Positions 24,829-32,924 of a stretch of DNA of 60,838 nt are shown here, piece after piece. Each line of letters opens with the position of its first letter. Within the stretch, counting starts at the first letter, position 1. Origin of the DNA: Candidatus Rokuibacteriota bacterium. GTDB lineage: Bacteria; Methylomirabilota; Methylomirabilia; Rokubacteriales; CSP1-6. The notes beneath the pieces are model-generated. The model saw nothing but the letters and a program-made list of their open reading frames with translations, made no database searches and was not told the origin of the DNA. The position numbers were made by a program, and so were the translations under genes. The stretch is from assembly GCA_023248995.1 (NCBI GenBank), contig JAHFDN010000017.1, positions 1 through 60,838 on the forward strand, read 5' to 3'.

Positions 24829-25938
24829 ATGGCCGCGACGATGCACGAGTTGCTGACGATCCTGGTTGACCGTGGGGGGTCGGACCTTCACCTCACCACC
24901 GGGACGTATCCGCAGATCCGGCTGCACGGCAGACTGGCCGCGCTGACCGAGTTCGAGGTGCTGACGCCCCAGGACACGCAGCGGCTCGCGTACAGCGTGC
25001 TGAACGAAGCTCAGAAGCAAAAGTTCGAGGAGGAGAACGAACTGGACCTCTCGTTCGGCATCCAGGGGCTGGCCCGCTTCCGCTGCAACGTGTTCCGGCA
25101 GCGCGGCGCGGCGGCCGCGGCCATCCGCGTGATTCCGTTCAAGATCCGTTCCTTCGACGAGCTGGGTCTCCCCCCAGTCGTCGCGCAGCTCGCCGACCGC
25201 CCGAAAGGCCTCGTGCTCGTCACGGGCCCCACCGGGGCCGGCAAGTCCACGACGCTGGCGGCGATGATCGACAAGATCAACAGCGAGCGCTCAGAGCACA
25301 TCGTCACCATCGAGGATCCCATCGAGTTCGTCCATCAGCACAAGAAGTGCATGGTGAATCAGCGTGAGGTCAACGCCGACACCCAGTCCTTCACCCAGGC
25401 GCTGAAGTACGTCCTCCGCCAGGACCCCGACGTGGTGCTGATCGGCGAGATGCGCGACCTGGAGACGATCGCGGCCGCCCTCACCATCGCGGAGACCGGG
25501 CACCTCACACTCGCCACCCTGCACACGAACTCGTGTGCCCAGACCATGAACCGAATCATCGACGTCTTCCCGCCCCACCAGCAGCCGCAGATCCGGTCCC
25601 AGCTCTCGCTCGTCCTGGAGGGCGTGCTCTCCCAGGCCCTGATCCCCCGGACTGACGGACGGGGCCGCGTCATGGCCCTGGAGATCATGATCAACACCCC
25701 GGCGATCCGGAACCTGATCCGCGAGGAGAAGATCCACCAGATTTACTCGGCCATGCAGGCGGGGACGAAGTTCGGGATGCAGACGATAAACCAGTCGCTG
25801 GCCGGCCTGGTGCAGCGAGGTCTCATCACGCGCGACGAGGGGCTCAACCGGTCCACGCTTCCCGACGAGCTCAACCAGCTGCTCGCCACGGCGGGGGCAC
25901 GTTCTGTCGCCGAAGCGACCCCGTTCGCGAGGCGCTGA
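24829..25938 (+). CDS. pilT: type IV pilus retraction ATPase PilT
   Basis: A 369-aa motor that depolymerises the pilus, giving twitching motility or DNA uptake. Walker A GPTGAGKS is at 133-140. The Asp box (TIEDPIEFVH), Walker B (VVLIGEMRDLETI) and the His box (TLATLHTNSCAQTMNRIID) follow. The PilT-specific AIRNLIREEK motif in the C-terminal part, needed for retraction in characterised homologues, is present. GGTGAGAC precedes the ATG. It lies between pilB and pilC. Confidence 0.96.
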   Translation: MAATMHELLTILVDRGGSDLHLTTGTYPQIRLHGRLAALTEFEVLTPQDTQRLAYSVLNEAQKQKFEEENELDLSFGIQGLARFRCNVFRQRGAAAAAIRVIPFKIRSFDELGLPPVVAQLADRPKGLVLVTGPTGAGKSTTLAAMIDKINSERSEHIVTIEDPIEFVHQHKKCMVNQREVNADTQSFTQALKYVLRQDPDVVLIGEMRDLETIAAALTIAETGHLTLATLHTNSCAQTMNRIIDVFPPHQQPQIRSQLSLVLEGVLSQALIPRTDGRGRVMALEIMINTPAIRNLIREEKIHQIYSAMQAGTKFGMQTINQSLAGLVQRGLITRDEGLNRSTLPDELNQLLATAGARSVAEATPFARR

Positions 25939-25950
25939 GGAGGAGCCGCC

Positions 25951-27162
25951 ATGCCGGTTTTTGCCTACCAGGGACGGACCATGCAGGGCTCCACGGCGGG
26001 CGAGATCGAGGCGCCCGACCGCACGGCCGCTGTCGCGGAGCTGCGGCGGAAGGCCATCCTCGTCACCTCGATCAAGGAAAAGGCCGGCGGGTCGGCGCGG
26101 GCCGCCGCCACCGCGCGCTTCAGCGGGAAGGTCAAGGACAAGGAGATGGCGATCTTTACCCGCCAGTTCTCCACCATGGTTGACGCGGGCCTTCCCCTCG
26201 TGCAGTGCCTGACGATCCTCTCAGAGCAGAGCGATTCGAAAACCCTCCGCGCCGTGACCTCCAAGGTGGCCGGGAGCGTCGAGGCGGGATCCACCCTGGC
26301 CGACGCGCTGCGCCGGCATCCAAAGACGTTCGACGAGCTCTTCGTCAACCTCGTGGAGGTCGGCGAGGCCGGCGGTATCCTGGACACGGTCCTCCAGCGC
26401 CTGTCCGTGTACATCGAAAAGGCGGCCGCCCTCAAGCGCAAGGTCAAGTCGGCCATGGTCTACCCCGCGACGATCATCAGCGTGGCCTTCATCGTCGTCC
26501 TCTTCATGTTGACCTTCGTCATCCCGACGTTCGCGACGATGTTCAGCTCAATGGGGGCCGACCTCCCCCTCCCCACGGTGATCGTGATCAAGCTGTCCAA
26601 CTTCGTGTCGAGCTACTGGTGGCTCGTCATCGCGGCGGTGGCCGGCGTCGTGTTCGGGATCCGGGCCTACTACCGGACGGAGGGCGGGAAGTCGGTCATC
26701 GACGCGCTCCTCCTCAAGCTCCCGGTCTTCGGTACGCTGATCCGAAAGGTGGCGGTCGCTCGCTTTACCCGGACCCTCGGGACACTAGTCTCTTCCGGTG
26801 TCCCCATCCTCGAAGGGCTCCGCATCACCGCCCGAACGGCGGGAAACCGGGTCGTGGAAAGGGCGGTCTTGGAGACCCGCGCCTCGGTGACCGCCGGGAA
26901 GACGTTGGCGGAGCCCCTAAAGACGTCCACCGTCTTTCCACCGATGGTGGTGCAGATGATCTCGGTGGGCGAGCAGACTGGGGCCCTGGACGCGATGCTC
27001 AACAAGATCGCCGACTTCTACGACGACGAGGTGGATACCGCGGTAGGAGCCCTTACCGCTCTCCTCGAGCCACTGATGATCGTGTTCCTGGGCGTGATCA
27101 TCGGCGGGTTAGTGATCGCCATGTACCTGCCGATCTTCCGGCTGGTGACCCTGATCAAATAG
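25951..27162 (+). CDS. pilC: type IV pilus inner-membrane platform protein PilC
   Basis: A 403-aa polytopic inner-membrane protein that couples PilB and PilT to the pilus base. It opens with the typical MPVFAYQGRTMQGSTAGEI. Two GspF domains follow: the first with FTRQFSTMVDAGLPLVQCL and FDELFVNLVEVGEAGGILD, the second with FTRTLGTLVSSGVPILEGL and PPMVVQMISVGEQTGALD. Membrane segments are seen at about 170-195, 220-240 and near the C-terminus. An AGGAGGAGCC Shine-Dalgarno precedes the ATG, 12 nt after the pilT stop. Confidence 0.96.
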   Translation: MPVFAYQGRTMQGSTAGEIEAPDRTAAVAELRRKAILVTSIKEKAGGSARAAATARFSGKVKDKEMAIFTRQFSTMVDAGLPLVQCLTILSEQSDSKTLRAVTSKVAGSVEAGSTLADALRRHPKTFDELFVNLVEVGEAGGILDTVLQRLSVYIEKAAALKRKVKSAMVYPATIISVAFIVVLFMLTFVIPTFATMFSSMGADLPLPTVIVIKLSNFVSSYWWLVIAAVAGVVFGIRAYYRTEGGKSVIDALLLKLPVFGTLIRKVAVARFTRTLGTLVSSGVPILEGLRITARTAGNRVVERAVLETRASVTAGKTLAEPLKTSTVFPPMVVQMISVGEQTGALDAMLNKIADFYDDEVDTAVGALTALLEPLMIVFLGVIIGGLVIAMYLPIFRLVTLIK

Positions 27163-27171
27163 CGCGCGGCA

Positions 27172-28818
27172 GTGCTCGAGGTTCCCAGCCTCTCGGCGGC
27201 CCTGCGCGGACTCAGCCGAGCCCGGTTGCTCGCTGCCGGGCTTCTCATAGGTATCGGCGGGCTGCTGGACGCATGGGAGGCCGCGCTTTACCGCTTTCTC
27301 CCGTTCGCCCTCTGCCTCCTGGGGGCAGTGGCAGTTTCCAGCATCTTCCTGCTGGTCAAGCCGAGAATCTCCAGCCTCCGACGGTTCGCGTGGCTTCAGT
27401 TGATCCTGGACACGACGCTGGTCACGGCCATCGTCGCGCTCACCGGCGGACCACGGAGCATATTCACATTCCTTTACGTGCTCGTGGTGACGGCGGCCTG
27501 TGTGCTTCTCGCGCGCCCGGGAGGGGTCGTCATCGCCGGCCTCTCCAGCCTCCTGTACACTGGTCTCGTGCTGGGCCGCTGGGGGTTCTCCGTGAGCACG
27601 CTCCTGGAACACGCCGAGAGCTCCGGCCTCGAAGTCATGACCATCTTCCTCAACACCGGCGCCTTCCTCGTGGTCGCCATCCTTGCCGGCTCACTGGCGG
27701 AGCGGTACCACGTCATGCACCGGACGCTGGAGAATCAGAGTGAGAATCTTTCGGACCTTCAAGCCTTCAAGGATCTGATCTTCGAATCCATGGGTTCGGG
27801 CCTGGTGGGGATGGACCTCCAACGGCGGATCACCGCCCTGAACCGCGCCGCCGAGGAGATCACCGGATATGAATCCGACAAGGTGGCGGGGCACCTCTGG
27901 GAGTCGATGTTCGGTGACGGGATCCCGGCGGAAGAGATCGAGCGTTCGATGCGCGTCGAGGGGTGGCAGGTCCCGCGGCATGAAATGCAGTTCCGGCGCG
28001 CAGACGGACGCCTGGTCCCATTGGGAATTTCGTTCTGGCCCGTGCGTTCGGGCCGGGGAGAGCTGGTAGGGAGCATCGGCGTGTTCCAGGATCTCTCCAC
28101 GATCAAGGAGATGGAAGAGCGGATGCGGCAGGCGGACCGGTTGGCCGCCATCGGGCGCCTGTCCGCCAACATCGCACACGAGATCCGCAATCCGTTGGCC
28201 TCGCTTTCCGGCGCCATCGAGGTGCTCAGTCGAGAACTGCCTCCCGACAAGAACCGAGATCACCTCGTGCAGATCGTGCTGCGGGAATCCGATCGGCTGA
28301 ACGGCATCATCAAGGACTTCCTGGCGTATGCGCGCCCATCCCTTCTTCATCGCCTGCCCGTGAAAGTGGGAGAGGTGCTCGACGAGGTGCTGCTTCTCCT
28401 CGAGCACCGCCCCCTCCCGGCCAATCTCAAGATCATGCGAGACTACGGCGGGAGCATTTCGGCCAACCTCGATCCGCTGCAGTTCCGACAGGCCATCTGG
28501 AACCTGTGCCTCAATGCCGTAGAGGCCATGCCGGAGGGCGGGGAGCTCCGCATCGGTGCCGGGATCGTCAGTCGGCAGAAGACCCGCTGGCTCGAGGTCT
28601 GGGTGGCCGACAGCGCGAACGGGATCGAGCCGGAAAGCCTGCCGCACATCTTCGAACCCTTCTTCTCCACCAAGCCCGAGGGAAGCGGGATGGGCCTCGC
28701 AGTGGTCCACCGCGTCATCCAAGATCATGGCGGCGACGTCGACGTGCGGAGCGCAATGGGCAGCGGGACGACGTTTACCCTGCGTCTTCCCCTCGCCGGC
28801 CCGCCCTCACACGCCTGA
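27172..28818 (+). CDS. pilS: PilS-type sensor histidine kinase
   Basis: A 548-aa membrane sensor kinase. The first 180 residues contain about six hydrophobic segments, as in PilS, which senses pilin in the inner membrane. A PAS domain follows (FESMGSGLVGMDLQRRITALN onward). HisKA has the phospho-acceptor His336 in SANIAHEIRNPLASLSGAIE. The HATPase_c domain has an N box (NLCLNAVEAMPEGG), a G1 box (VADSANGIEPES) and GSGMGLAVV. The start is GTG 27172, 9 nt after the pilC stop. It probably phosphorylates the adjacent PilR to control the sigma-54 promoters upstream of the pilin genes. Confidence 0.92.
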   Translation: MLEVPSLSAALRGLSRARLLAAGLLIGIGGLLDAWEAALYRFLPFALCLLGAVAVSSIFLLVKPRISSLRRFAWLQLILDTTLVTAIVALTGGPRSIFTFLYVLVVTAACVLLARPGGVVIAGLSSLLYTGLVLGRWGFSVSTLLEHAESSGLEVMTIFLNTGAFLVVAILAGSLAERYHVMHRTLENQSENLSDLQAFKDLIFESMGSGLVGMDLQRRITALNRAAEEITGYESDKVAGHLWESMFGDGIPAEEIERSMRVEGWQVPRHEMQFRRADGRLVPLGISFWPVRSGRGELVGSIGVFQDLSTIKEMEERMRQADRLAAIGRLSANIAHEIRNPLASLSGAIEVLSRELPPDKNRDHLVQIVLRESDRLNGIIKDFLAYARPSLLHRLPVKVGEVLDEVLLLLEHRPLPANLKIMRDYGGSISANLDPLQFRQAIWNLCLNAVEAMPEGGELRIGAGIVSRQKTRWLEVWVADSANGIEPESLPHIFEPFFSTKPEGSGMGLAVVHRVIQDHGGDVDVRSAMGSGTTFTLRLPLAGPPSHA

Positions 28819-28829
28819 GGAACCCCCCG

Positions 28830-30221
28830 ATGCCCGACGCCCGAATCCTGGTCGTGGACGACGAACGGAGCATGCGGGAGGTCCTCTTCAGCATGCTCAA
28901 GAACGAAGGATACGATGTGAGCATCGCCGAGGGAGGCGAGGCGGCCATCGAGGCGGTACGACGCGAGAGCTTCGACGCCGTTCTCACGGATGTCCGCATG
29001 CCAAAGGTGGACGGCCTTCAGGTGCTCAAGGCCACCAAGGAGCTCTCCCCGAACACGGTGGTCATCATGATCACGGCTTTTGGCTCGTCCGAGACCGCCG
29101 TGGAAGCCATGAAGCTCGGGGCTTACGATTACATCACCAAGCCGTTCAAGTACGACGAGATCACGCTGAACATCAAGCGTGCCCTCGAGCGCAAGCGCCT
29201 CCGGGACGAGAACCTCAACCTGAAGCGGCGGCTCGAAACCCAGTACCGGTTCGAGAACATCGTCGGCAAGAGCGCCAAGATCGTGGAGGTCTTCGATACG
29301 ATCCGGAAAATCGCCGACAGCCAGTCGACGGTCATGATCACGGGCGAAAGCGGGACCGGCAAAGAGCTGGTCGCCCAGGCGATCCACGTCAACAGCCAGC
29401 AGCGAGACAAGCCGTTCATCTCGGTCAATTGCGGCGCGATCCCCGAGGGCCTGATGGAGTCGGAGCTCTTCGGCCACGTCAAGGGCGCCTTCACGGGCGC
29501 CGTGGCCAACAAGGTCGGCCTCTTCTCCGCTGCGGACGGCGGCACGCTGTTTTTGGACGAGATCACCGAAATCCCGTCCCTGCTCCAAGTCAAACTTCTC
29601 CGCGCGATCCAGGAGCGGGAAATCCGGCGGGTGGGGGATACCAAAGACATGAAGGTAGACGTGCGCCTCATCGCCGCCACCAACAAGGACCTGGAATCCG
29701 CCGTCGGGGACGGTACCCTCAGGGAAGACCTCTTCTACCGGCTGAACGTCATTCCCATTCGCCTTCCATCGCTCCGGGAACGCTCCGATGACATCCCGCT
29801 CCTCGTCGCCCACTTCCTCCAGAAATTCGGAAAGGCACTCGGCCGCGAAGTGCGGGGCGTGTCCCCGGAGGCGCTGGCCCTGCTCGAGCAGTACCACTGG
29901 CCGGGCAACATCCGCGAGCTGGAAAACGTCATCGAGCGGGCCCTCGTCCTGGGGGCGGGGGAGATGCTCGGCGTCGAGTCGCTCCCAGAGTCGGTCCGCC
30001 GGCAGCGCCAGCCGCGGGGGATGGAGCCCGACCTGCCCGAGACGGGGCTGGACTTGGAGGCGACGCTCGACCAGCTCGAGCGGCGGCTTCTCGAAAAGGC
30101 CCTCGAGCGAACGAAAGGCGTCCAGACGCGGGCTGCGGAACTCCTCCGTCTCAGCTTTCGCCAGTTCCGCTACAAACTCCAGAAGCACAAGTTGGGGCGT
30201 GATCGCGACACCCAGAAGTGA
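28830..30221 (+). CDS. pilR: PilR-type sigma-54-dependent response regulator
   Basis: A 463-aa NtrC-family activator. The receiver domain (1-120) has acidic Asp10/11 and phospho-acceptor Asp54 in LTDVRMPK, with Lys104 in ITKPF. The AAA+ domain has Walker A GESGTGKE at 172-179 and GAFTGA at 219-224, the loop that contacts sigma-54. A Fis-type helix-turn-helix occupies the last 40 residues (RAAELLRLSFRQFRYKLQKH). The start is ATG 28830, although the frame is open further upstream inside pilS. The 3' 481 bp are duplicated downstream. Sigma-54-type promoters precede the two pilA genes and the pilin-like gene, its probable targets. Confidence 0.95.
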   Translation: MPDARILVVDDERSMREVLFSMLKNEGYDVSIAEGGEAAIEAVRRESFDAVLTDVRMPKVDGLQVLKATKELSPNTVVIMITAFGSSETAVEAMKLGAYDYITKPFKYDEITLNIKRALERKRLRDENLNLKRRLETQYRFENIVGKSAKIVEVFDTIRKIADSQSTVMITGESGTGKELVAQAIHVNSQQRDKPFISVNCGAIPEGLMESELFGHVKGAFTGAVANKVGLFSAADGGTLFLDEITEIPSLLQVKLLRAIQEREIRRVGDTKDMKVDVRLIAATNKDLESAVGDGTLREDLFYRLNVIPIRLPSLRERSDDIPLLVAHFLQKFGKALGREVRGVSPEALALLEQYHWPGNIRELENVIERALVLGAGEMLGVESLPESVRRQRQPRGMEPDLPETGLDLEATLDQLERRLLEKALERTKGVQTRAAELLRLSFRQFRYKLQKHKLGRDRDTQK

Positions 30222-30339
30222 CGTTTTTGGGCGCCCGCGGCACAGATCGCGTCAGTTCCCTCGGCACACCGTACCCAGGAACCCCGGGCAAGTCCTATAG
30301 TTCTAAATCTTTCCAGATAGTTACTTCGTCCAGAACCCA

Positions 30340-30355
30340 TGGCATTGAACCTGCA
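30340..30355 (+). promoter_or_regulatory. sigma-54-type promoter of pilA copy 1
   Basis: TGGCA at 30340-30344 and TGCA at 30352-30355 place GG and GC 10 nt apart, as in the -24/-12 consensus TGGCACG-N4-TTGCW. It lies between pilR and pilA, so PilR is the likely activator. The downstream leader contains the inverted repeat GGTCTC (30378-30383) / GAGACC (30403-30408). Confidence 0.6.
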
Positions 30356-30450
30356 TAGAGTCCGGGTATGGGTAAGGGGTCTCTTAAGTCCCTTAAATTC
30401 CCGAGACCGGGCCAAGCGACCCGAGAGAGAAAAACAGGAGGATGACTCAG

Positions 30451-30981
30451 ATGATGAAGTGGTGGGGACAACGCATCAAACTCGGTAACCAGCGCGGCTT
30501 CACGCTCATCGAGCTGATGATCGTCGTGGCCATCATCGGAATCCTGGCCGCCATCGCCGTCCCGCTCTTCCAGAACATCCAGGCCAGAGCGCGGACCGCA
30601 AAGGCCCAGGCCGACACGCGGTCGATCGCCTCGGCGATGGTCCAGTACTCGGCCCACTGTGGCGGTCTGCCGGGAAACGGCGTCGCGGGAGGTGATACCT
30701 GCACCCCCGTACAAGCCACTTGGAACGCAGGCCTGGTCGCCCAGGTTACGAACGCAGGTGGCCAGGTAGCCGGTCCGTTCTTCGTCGCGATTCCCCAACC
30801 GCCGGCCGGCTGGAACGCGTACGTGGTCAACAGCCCGGCGGTCGCCCTTGCGCCTGTCCTCGGCTGCCTCCCAGCCGGTTCCGGTACGCCCGCTGGCCCG
30901 GTAGGAACGTTCGACGTCCGGACGCAGGCGACCAACGGCGACATCGCTGCGGGGACATTCGTGGTCGCCCCCGGGTGCTAG
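30451..30981 (+). CDS. pilA: type IV pilin, major pilin candidate (copy 1)
   Basis: A 176-aa prepilin. The leader ends QRG-FTLIEL, with Gly before the cleavage site and Phe1/Glu5 of the mature N-terminus. It is followed by the hydrophobic helix MIVVAIIGILAAIAVPLF and QNIQARARTAKAQADTRSI. The globular part has Cys residues in AHCGG and DTCTP and a C-terminal PGC, offering disulfide partners. ATG 30451 is chosen because AGGAGG (30436-30441) abuts the earlier ATG 30442 but is 9 nt from this one. PilD should process it. A near-identical second copy lies 1317 bp downstream. Confidence 0.95.
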   Translation: MMKWWGQRIKLGNQRGFTLIELMIVVAIIGILAAIAVPLFQNIQARARTAKAQADTRSIASAMVQYSAHCGGLPGNGVAGGDTCTPVQATWNAGLVAQVTNAGGQVAGPFFVAIPQPPAGWNAYVVNSPAVALAPVLGCLPAGSGTPAGPVGTFDVRTQATNGDIAAGTFVVAPGC

Positions 30982-31008
30982 GAACCATCAGCAGCGGATA
31001 GCTCACGA

Positions 31009-31041
31009 AGAGGGGAGGCCACCGGCCTCCCCTCTTTTTTT
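31009..31041 (+). terminator. intrinsic terminator after pilA copy 1
   Basis: A stem of at least 11 bp (GAGGGGAGGCC / GGCCTCCCCTC) with a 3-nt loop is followed by a run of seven T. Confidence 0.9.
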
Positions 31042-31057
31042 CTCCTGACGAGGAAGC

Positions 31058-31538
31058 GCTGAACGTCATTCCCATTCGCCTTCCATCGCTCCGGGAACGC
31101 TCCGATGACATCCCGCTCCTCGTCGCCCACTTCCTCCAGAAATTCGGAAAGGCACTCGGCCGCGAAGTGCGGGGCGTGTCCCCGGAGGCGCTGGCCCTGC
31201 TCGAGCAGTACCACTGGCCGGGCAACATCCGCGAGCTGGAAAACGTCATCGAGCGGGCCCTCGTCCTGGGGGCGGGGGAGATGCTCGGCGTCGAGTCGCT
31301 CCCAGAGTCGGTCCGCCGGCAGCGCCAGCCGCGGGGGATGGAGCCCGACCTGCCCGAGACGGGGCTGGACTTGGAGGCGACGCTCGACCAGCTCGAGCGG
31401 CGGCTTCTCGAAAAGGCCCTCGAGCGAACGAAAGGCGTCCAGACGCGGGCTGCGGAACTCCTCCGTCTCAGCTTTCGCCAGTTCCGCTACAAACTCCAGA
31501 AGCACAAGTTGGGGCGTGATCGCGACACCCAGAAGTGA
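31058..31538 (+). pseudogene. 3' fragment of pilR created by the duplication
   Basis: This region matches the last 160 codons of pilR without its receiver or Walker A motif. The longest canonical frame starts at GTG 31167 (RGVSPEALALLEQYHWPG onward) and would give 123 aa: the end of the AAA+ lid plus the Fis-type DNA-binding domain. It sits behind the pilA-1 terminator with no obvious promoter or ribosome-binding site. It is probably a passive fragment. If translated, it could bind PilR sites without activating. Confidence 0.85.
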
Positions 31539-31656
31539 CGTTTTTGGGCGCCCGCGGCACAGATCGCGTCAGTTCCCTCGGCACACCGTACCCAGGAACC
31601 CCGGGCAAGTCCTATAGTTCTAAATCTTTCCAGATAGTTACTTCGTCCAGAACCCA

Positions 31657-31672
31657 TGGCATTGAACCTGCA
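31657..31672 (+). promoter_or_regulatory. sigma-54-type promoter of pilA copy 2
   Basis: Exact copy of the element before pilA copy 1 (TGGCA...TGCA, GG and GC 10 nt apart), carried by the duplication, so both pilin genes should respond to the same activator. Confidence 0.6.
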
Positions 31673-31767
31673 TAGAGTCCGGGTATGGGTAAGGGGTCTC
31701 TTAAGTCCCTTAAATTCCCGAGACCGGGCCAAGCGACCCGAGAGAGAAAAACAGGAGGATGACTCAG

Positions 31768-32298
31768 ATGATGAAGTGGTGGGGACAACGCATCAAACTC
31801 GGTAACCAGCGCGGCTTCACGCTCATCGAGCTGATGATCGTCGTGGCCATCATCGGAATCCTGGCCGCCATCGCCGTCCCGCTCTTCCAGAACATCCAGG
31901 CCAGAGCGCGGACCGCAAAGGCCCAGGCCGACACGCGGTCGATCGCCTCGGCGATGGTCCAGTACTCGGCCCACTGTGGCGGTCTGCCGGGAAACGGCGT
32001 CGCGGGAGGTGATACCTGCACCCCCGTACAAGCCACTTGGAACGCAGGCCTGGTCGCCCAGGTTACGAACGCAGGTGGCCAGGTAGCCGGTCCGTTCTTC
32101 GTCGCGATTCCCCAACCGCCGGCCGGCTGGAACGCGTACGTGGTCAACAGCCCGGCGGTCGCCCTTGCGCCTGTCCTCGGCTGCCTCCCAGCTGGTTCCG
32201 GTACGCCCGCTGGCCCGGCAGGAACGTTCGACGTCCAGACGCAGGCGACCAACGGCGACATCGCTGCGGGGACATTCGTGGCCGCCCCCGGGTGCTAG
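31768..32298 (+). CDS. pilA: type IV pilin (copy 2)
   Basis: A 176-aa prepilin identical to copy 1 except for three substitutions near the C-terminus (V to A after GTPAGP, R to Q in FDVRT, V to A in TFVVAPGC) and one silent change. The processing site QRG-FTLIEL, N-terminal helix and cysteines are all conserved, so it should be functional. It carries its own copied sigma-54 promoter and terminator. The changes are confined to the last 35 codons, the part most likely to be exposed or to affect subunit packing. ATG 31768 is chosen by the same spacing argument as in copy 1. Confidence 0.94.
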   Translation: MMKWWGQRIKLGNQRGFTLIELMIVVAIIGILAAIAVPLFQNIQARARTAKAQADTRSIASAMVQYSAHCGGLPGNGVAGGDTCTPVQATWNAGLVAQVTNAGGQVAGPFFVAIPQPPAGWNAYVVNSPAVALAPVLGCLPAGSGTPAGPAGTFDVQTQATNGDIAAGTFVAAPGC

Positions 32299-32325
32299 GA
32301 ACCATCAGCAGCGGATAGCTCACGA

Positions 32326-32360
32326 AGAGGGGAGGCCACACCGGCCTCCCCTCTTTTTTT
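32326..32360 (+). terminator. intrinsic terminator after pilA copy 2
   Basis: The same GC-rich stem as after copy 1, with a loop enlarged by two bases (AC), followed by seven T. Confidence 0.88.
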
Positions 32361-32377
32361 CTCCCGACGAGGAGCGG

Positions 32378-32407
32378 CGAGGGTTTTCTATCTCTCGAGG
32401 GTTTTCT
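32378..32407 (+). repeat. tandem CGAGGGTTTTCT repeat upstream of a sigma-54 promoter
   Basis: CGAGGGTTTTCT occurs at 32378-32389 and 32396-32407, a period of 18 bp. It lies about 22-50 bp upstream of the -24 element of the third pilin-like gene, so it may be an activator binding site. Confidence 0.5.
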
Positions 32408-32428
32408 GCTATCATAATCTCCTACATT

Positions 32429-32444
32429 TGGCGTGGTTCTTGCT
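32429..32444 (+). promoter_or_regulatory. sigma-54 promoter of the third pilin-like gene
   Basis: TGGCGTG-GTTC-TTGCT matches TGGCACG-N4-TTGCW at all key positions, with GG and GC exactly 10 nt apart. The ATG at 32466 follows 21 nt after the -12 element. Confidence 0.72.
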
Positions 32445-32465
32445 GCTGCTTAGCGATGAGGTCTT

Positions 32466-32924
32466 ATGACACGATCAAGCCATCGGAAAGCAGGGCGACG
32501 GTTTCAGGCGCGGGATGAGCGCGGCTTCACGCTCATCGAGCTGCTCGTCGTGGTCGCCATCGTTGGCATCCTGGCTGCCATCGGCATCAGCCTGTACGCC
32601 AACATGACGGTGCGCGCGCGGGTCGCCAAGGCCCAGGCCGACACGCGGACTCTCGCCTCAGCGCTCACCCTCTACATGGGTCACTGTGGAGTCTACCCGC
32701 CATCCGGGGCCGAGGTTCCGGGGGGCCAGTGCAACGGGAACGGGCTCACCGCGCTCACCGTCCCCCAACTGAACATCTCGGGCGCGACGATGGGACCTTT
32801 CCTCAACAGCGTGCCCGCTTCGCCGCAGGGCTGGACGCCTTATCCCGCGGGGTACGTGGTCAACGCCAACGGCACCTTTGGCGTCACGACCAGCGGTGAC
32901 GGAGCCGTCGCGACGGCCCCATGA
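32466..32924 (+). CDS. type IV pilin-like protein (third pilin)
   Basis: A 152-aa prepilin with a long basic leader (MTRSSHRKAGRRFQARDERG) and the cleavage site ERG-FTLIELL. The N-terminal helix VVVAIVGILAAIGISLYANM is followed by VRARVAKAQADTRTLASAL, clearly related to the two pilA products. The globular part is shorter, with a Cys pair (GHCGV, GGQCN) and no C-terminal Cys. It may be an alternative or minor pilin. GAGG lies 4-5 nt before the ATG. Its 3' end overlaps pilD by 4 nt, so it is coupled to the peptidase that processes it. Confidence 0.9.
   Translation: MTRSSHRKAGRRFQARDERGFTLIELLVVVAIVGILAAIGISLYANMTVRARVAKAQADTRTLASALTLYMGHCGVYPPSGAEVPGGQCNGNGLTALTVPQLNISGATMGPFLNSVPASPQGWTPYPAGYVVNANGTFGVTTSGDGAVATAP

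Larger units (their letters stand above)
29741..31054 (+). repeat. copy 1 of a 1.3-kb tandem duplication (pilR 3' end + pilA)
   Basis: This 1314-bp stretch repeats directly downstream at 31058-32373. It holds the last 481 bp of pilR, the pilA promoter region, pilA and its terminator. By eye the first 1135 bp are identical in both copies. The last 179 bp differ by five transitions (30876, 30902, 30920, 30965, 31046) and a 2-nt insertion in copy 2 within the terminator loop. Confidence 0.93.
31058..32373 (+). repeat. copy 2 of the 1.3-kb tandem duplication
   Basis: Direct repeat of 29741-31054, offset by 1317 bp, with the junction at AGGAAGC-GCTGAAC. It begins inside the pilR coding frame, so pilR itself stays intact upstream. 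Only three extra bases (31055-31057) separate the copies, and no transposase or terminal inverted repeat is present, which suggests unequal recombination or replication slippage. Confidence 0.93.

Noticed and set aside
22785-24830. 681-codon open frame on the minus strand
   Set aside because: Covers pilB in antisense and shows no recognisable domain.
29741-32373. Insertion sequence or transposon
   Set aside because: The repeats hold only pilR and pilA sequence; there is no transposase, terminal inverted repeat or target duplication.
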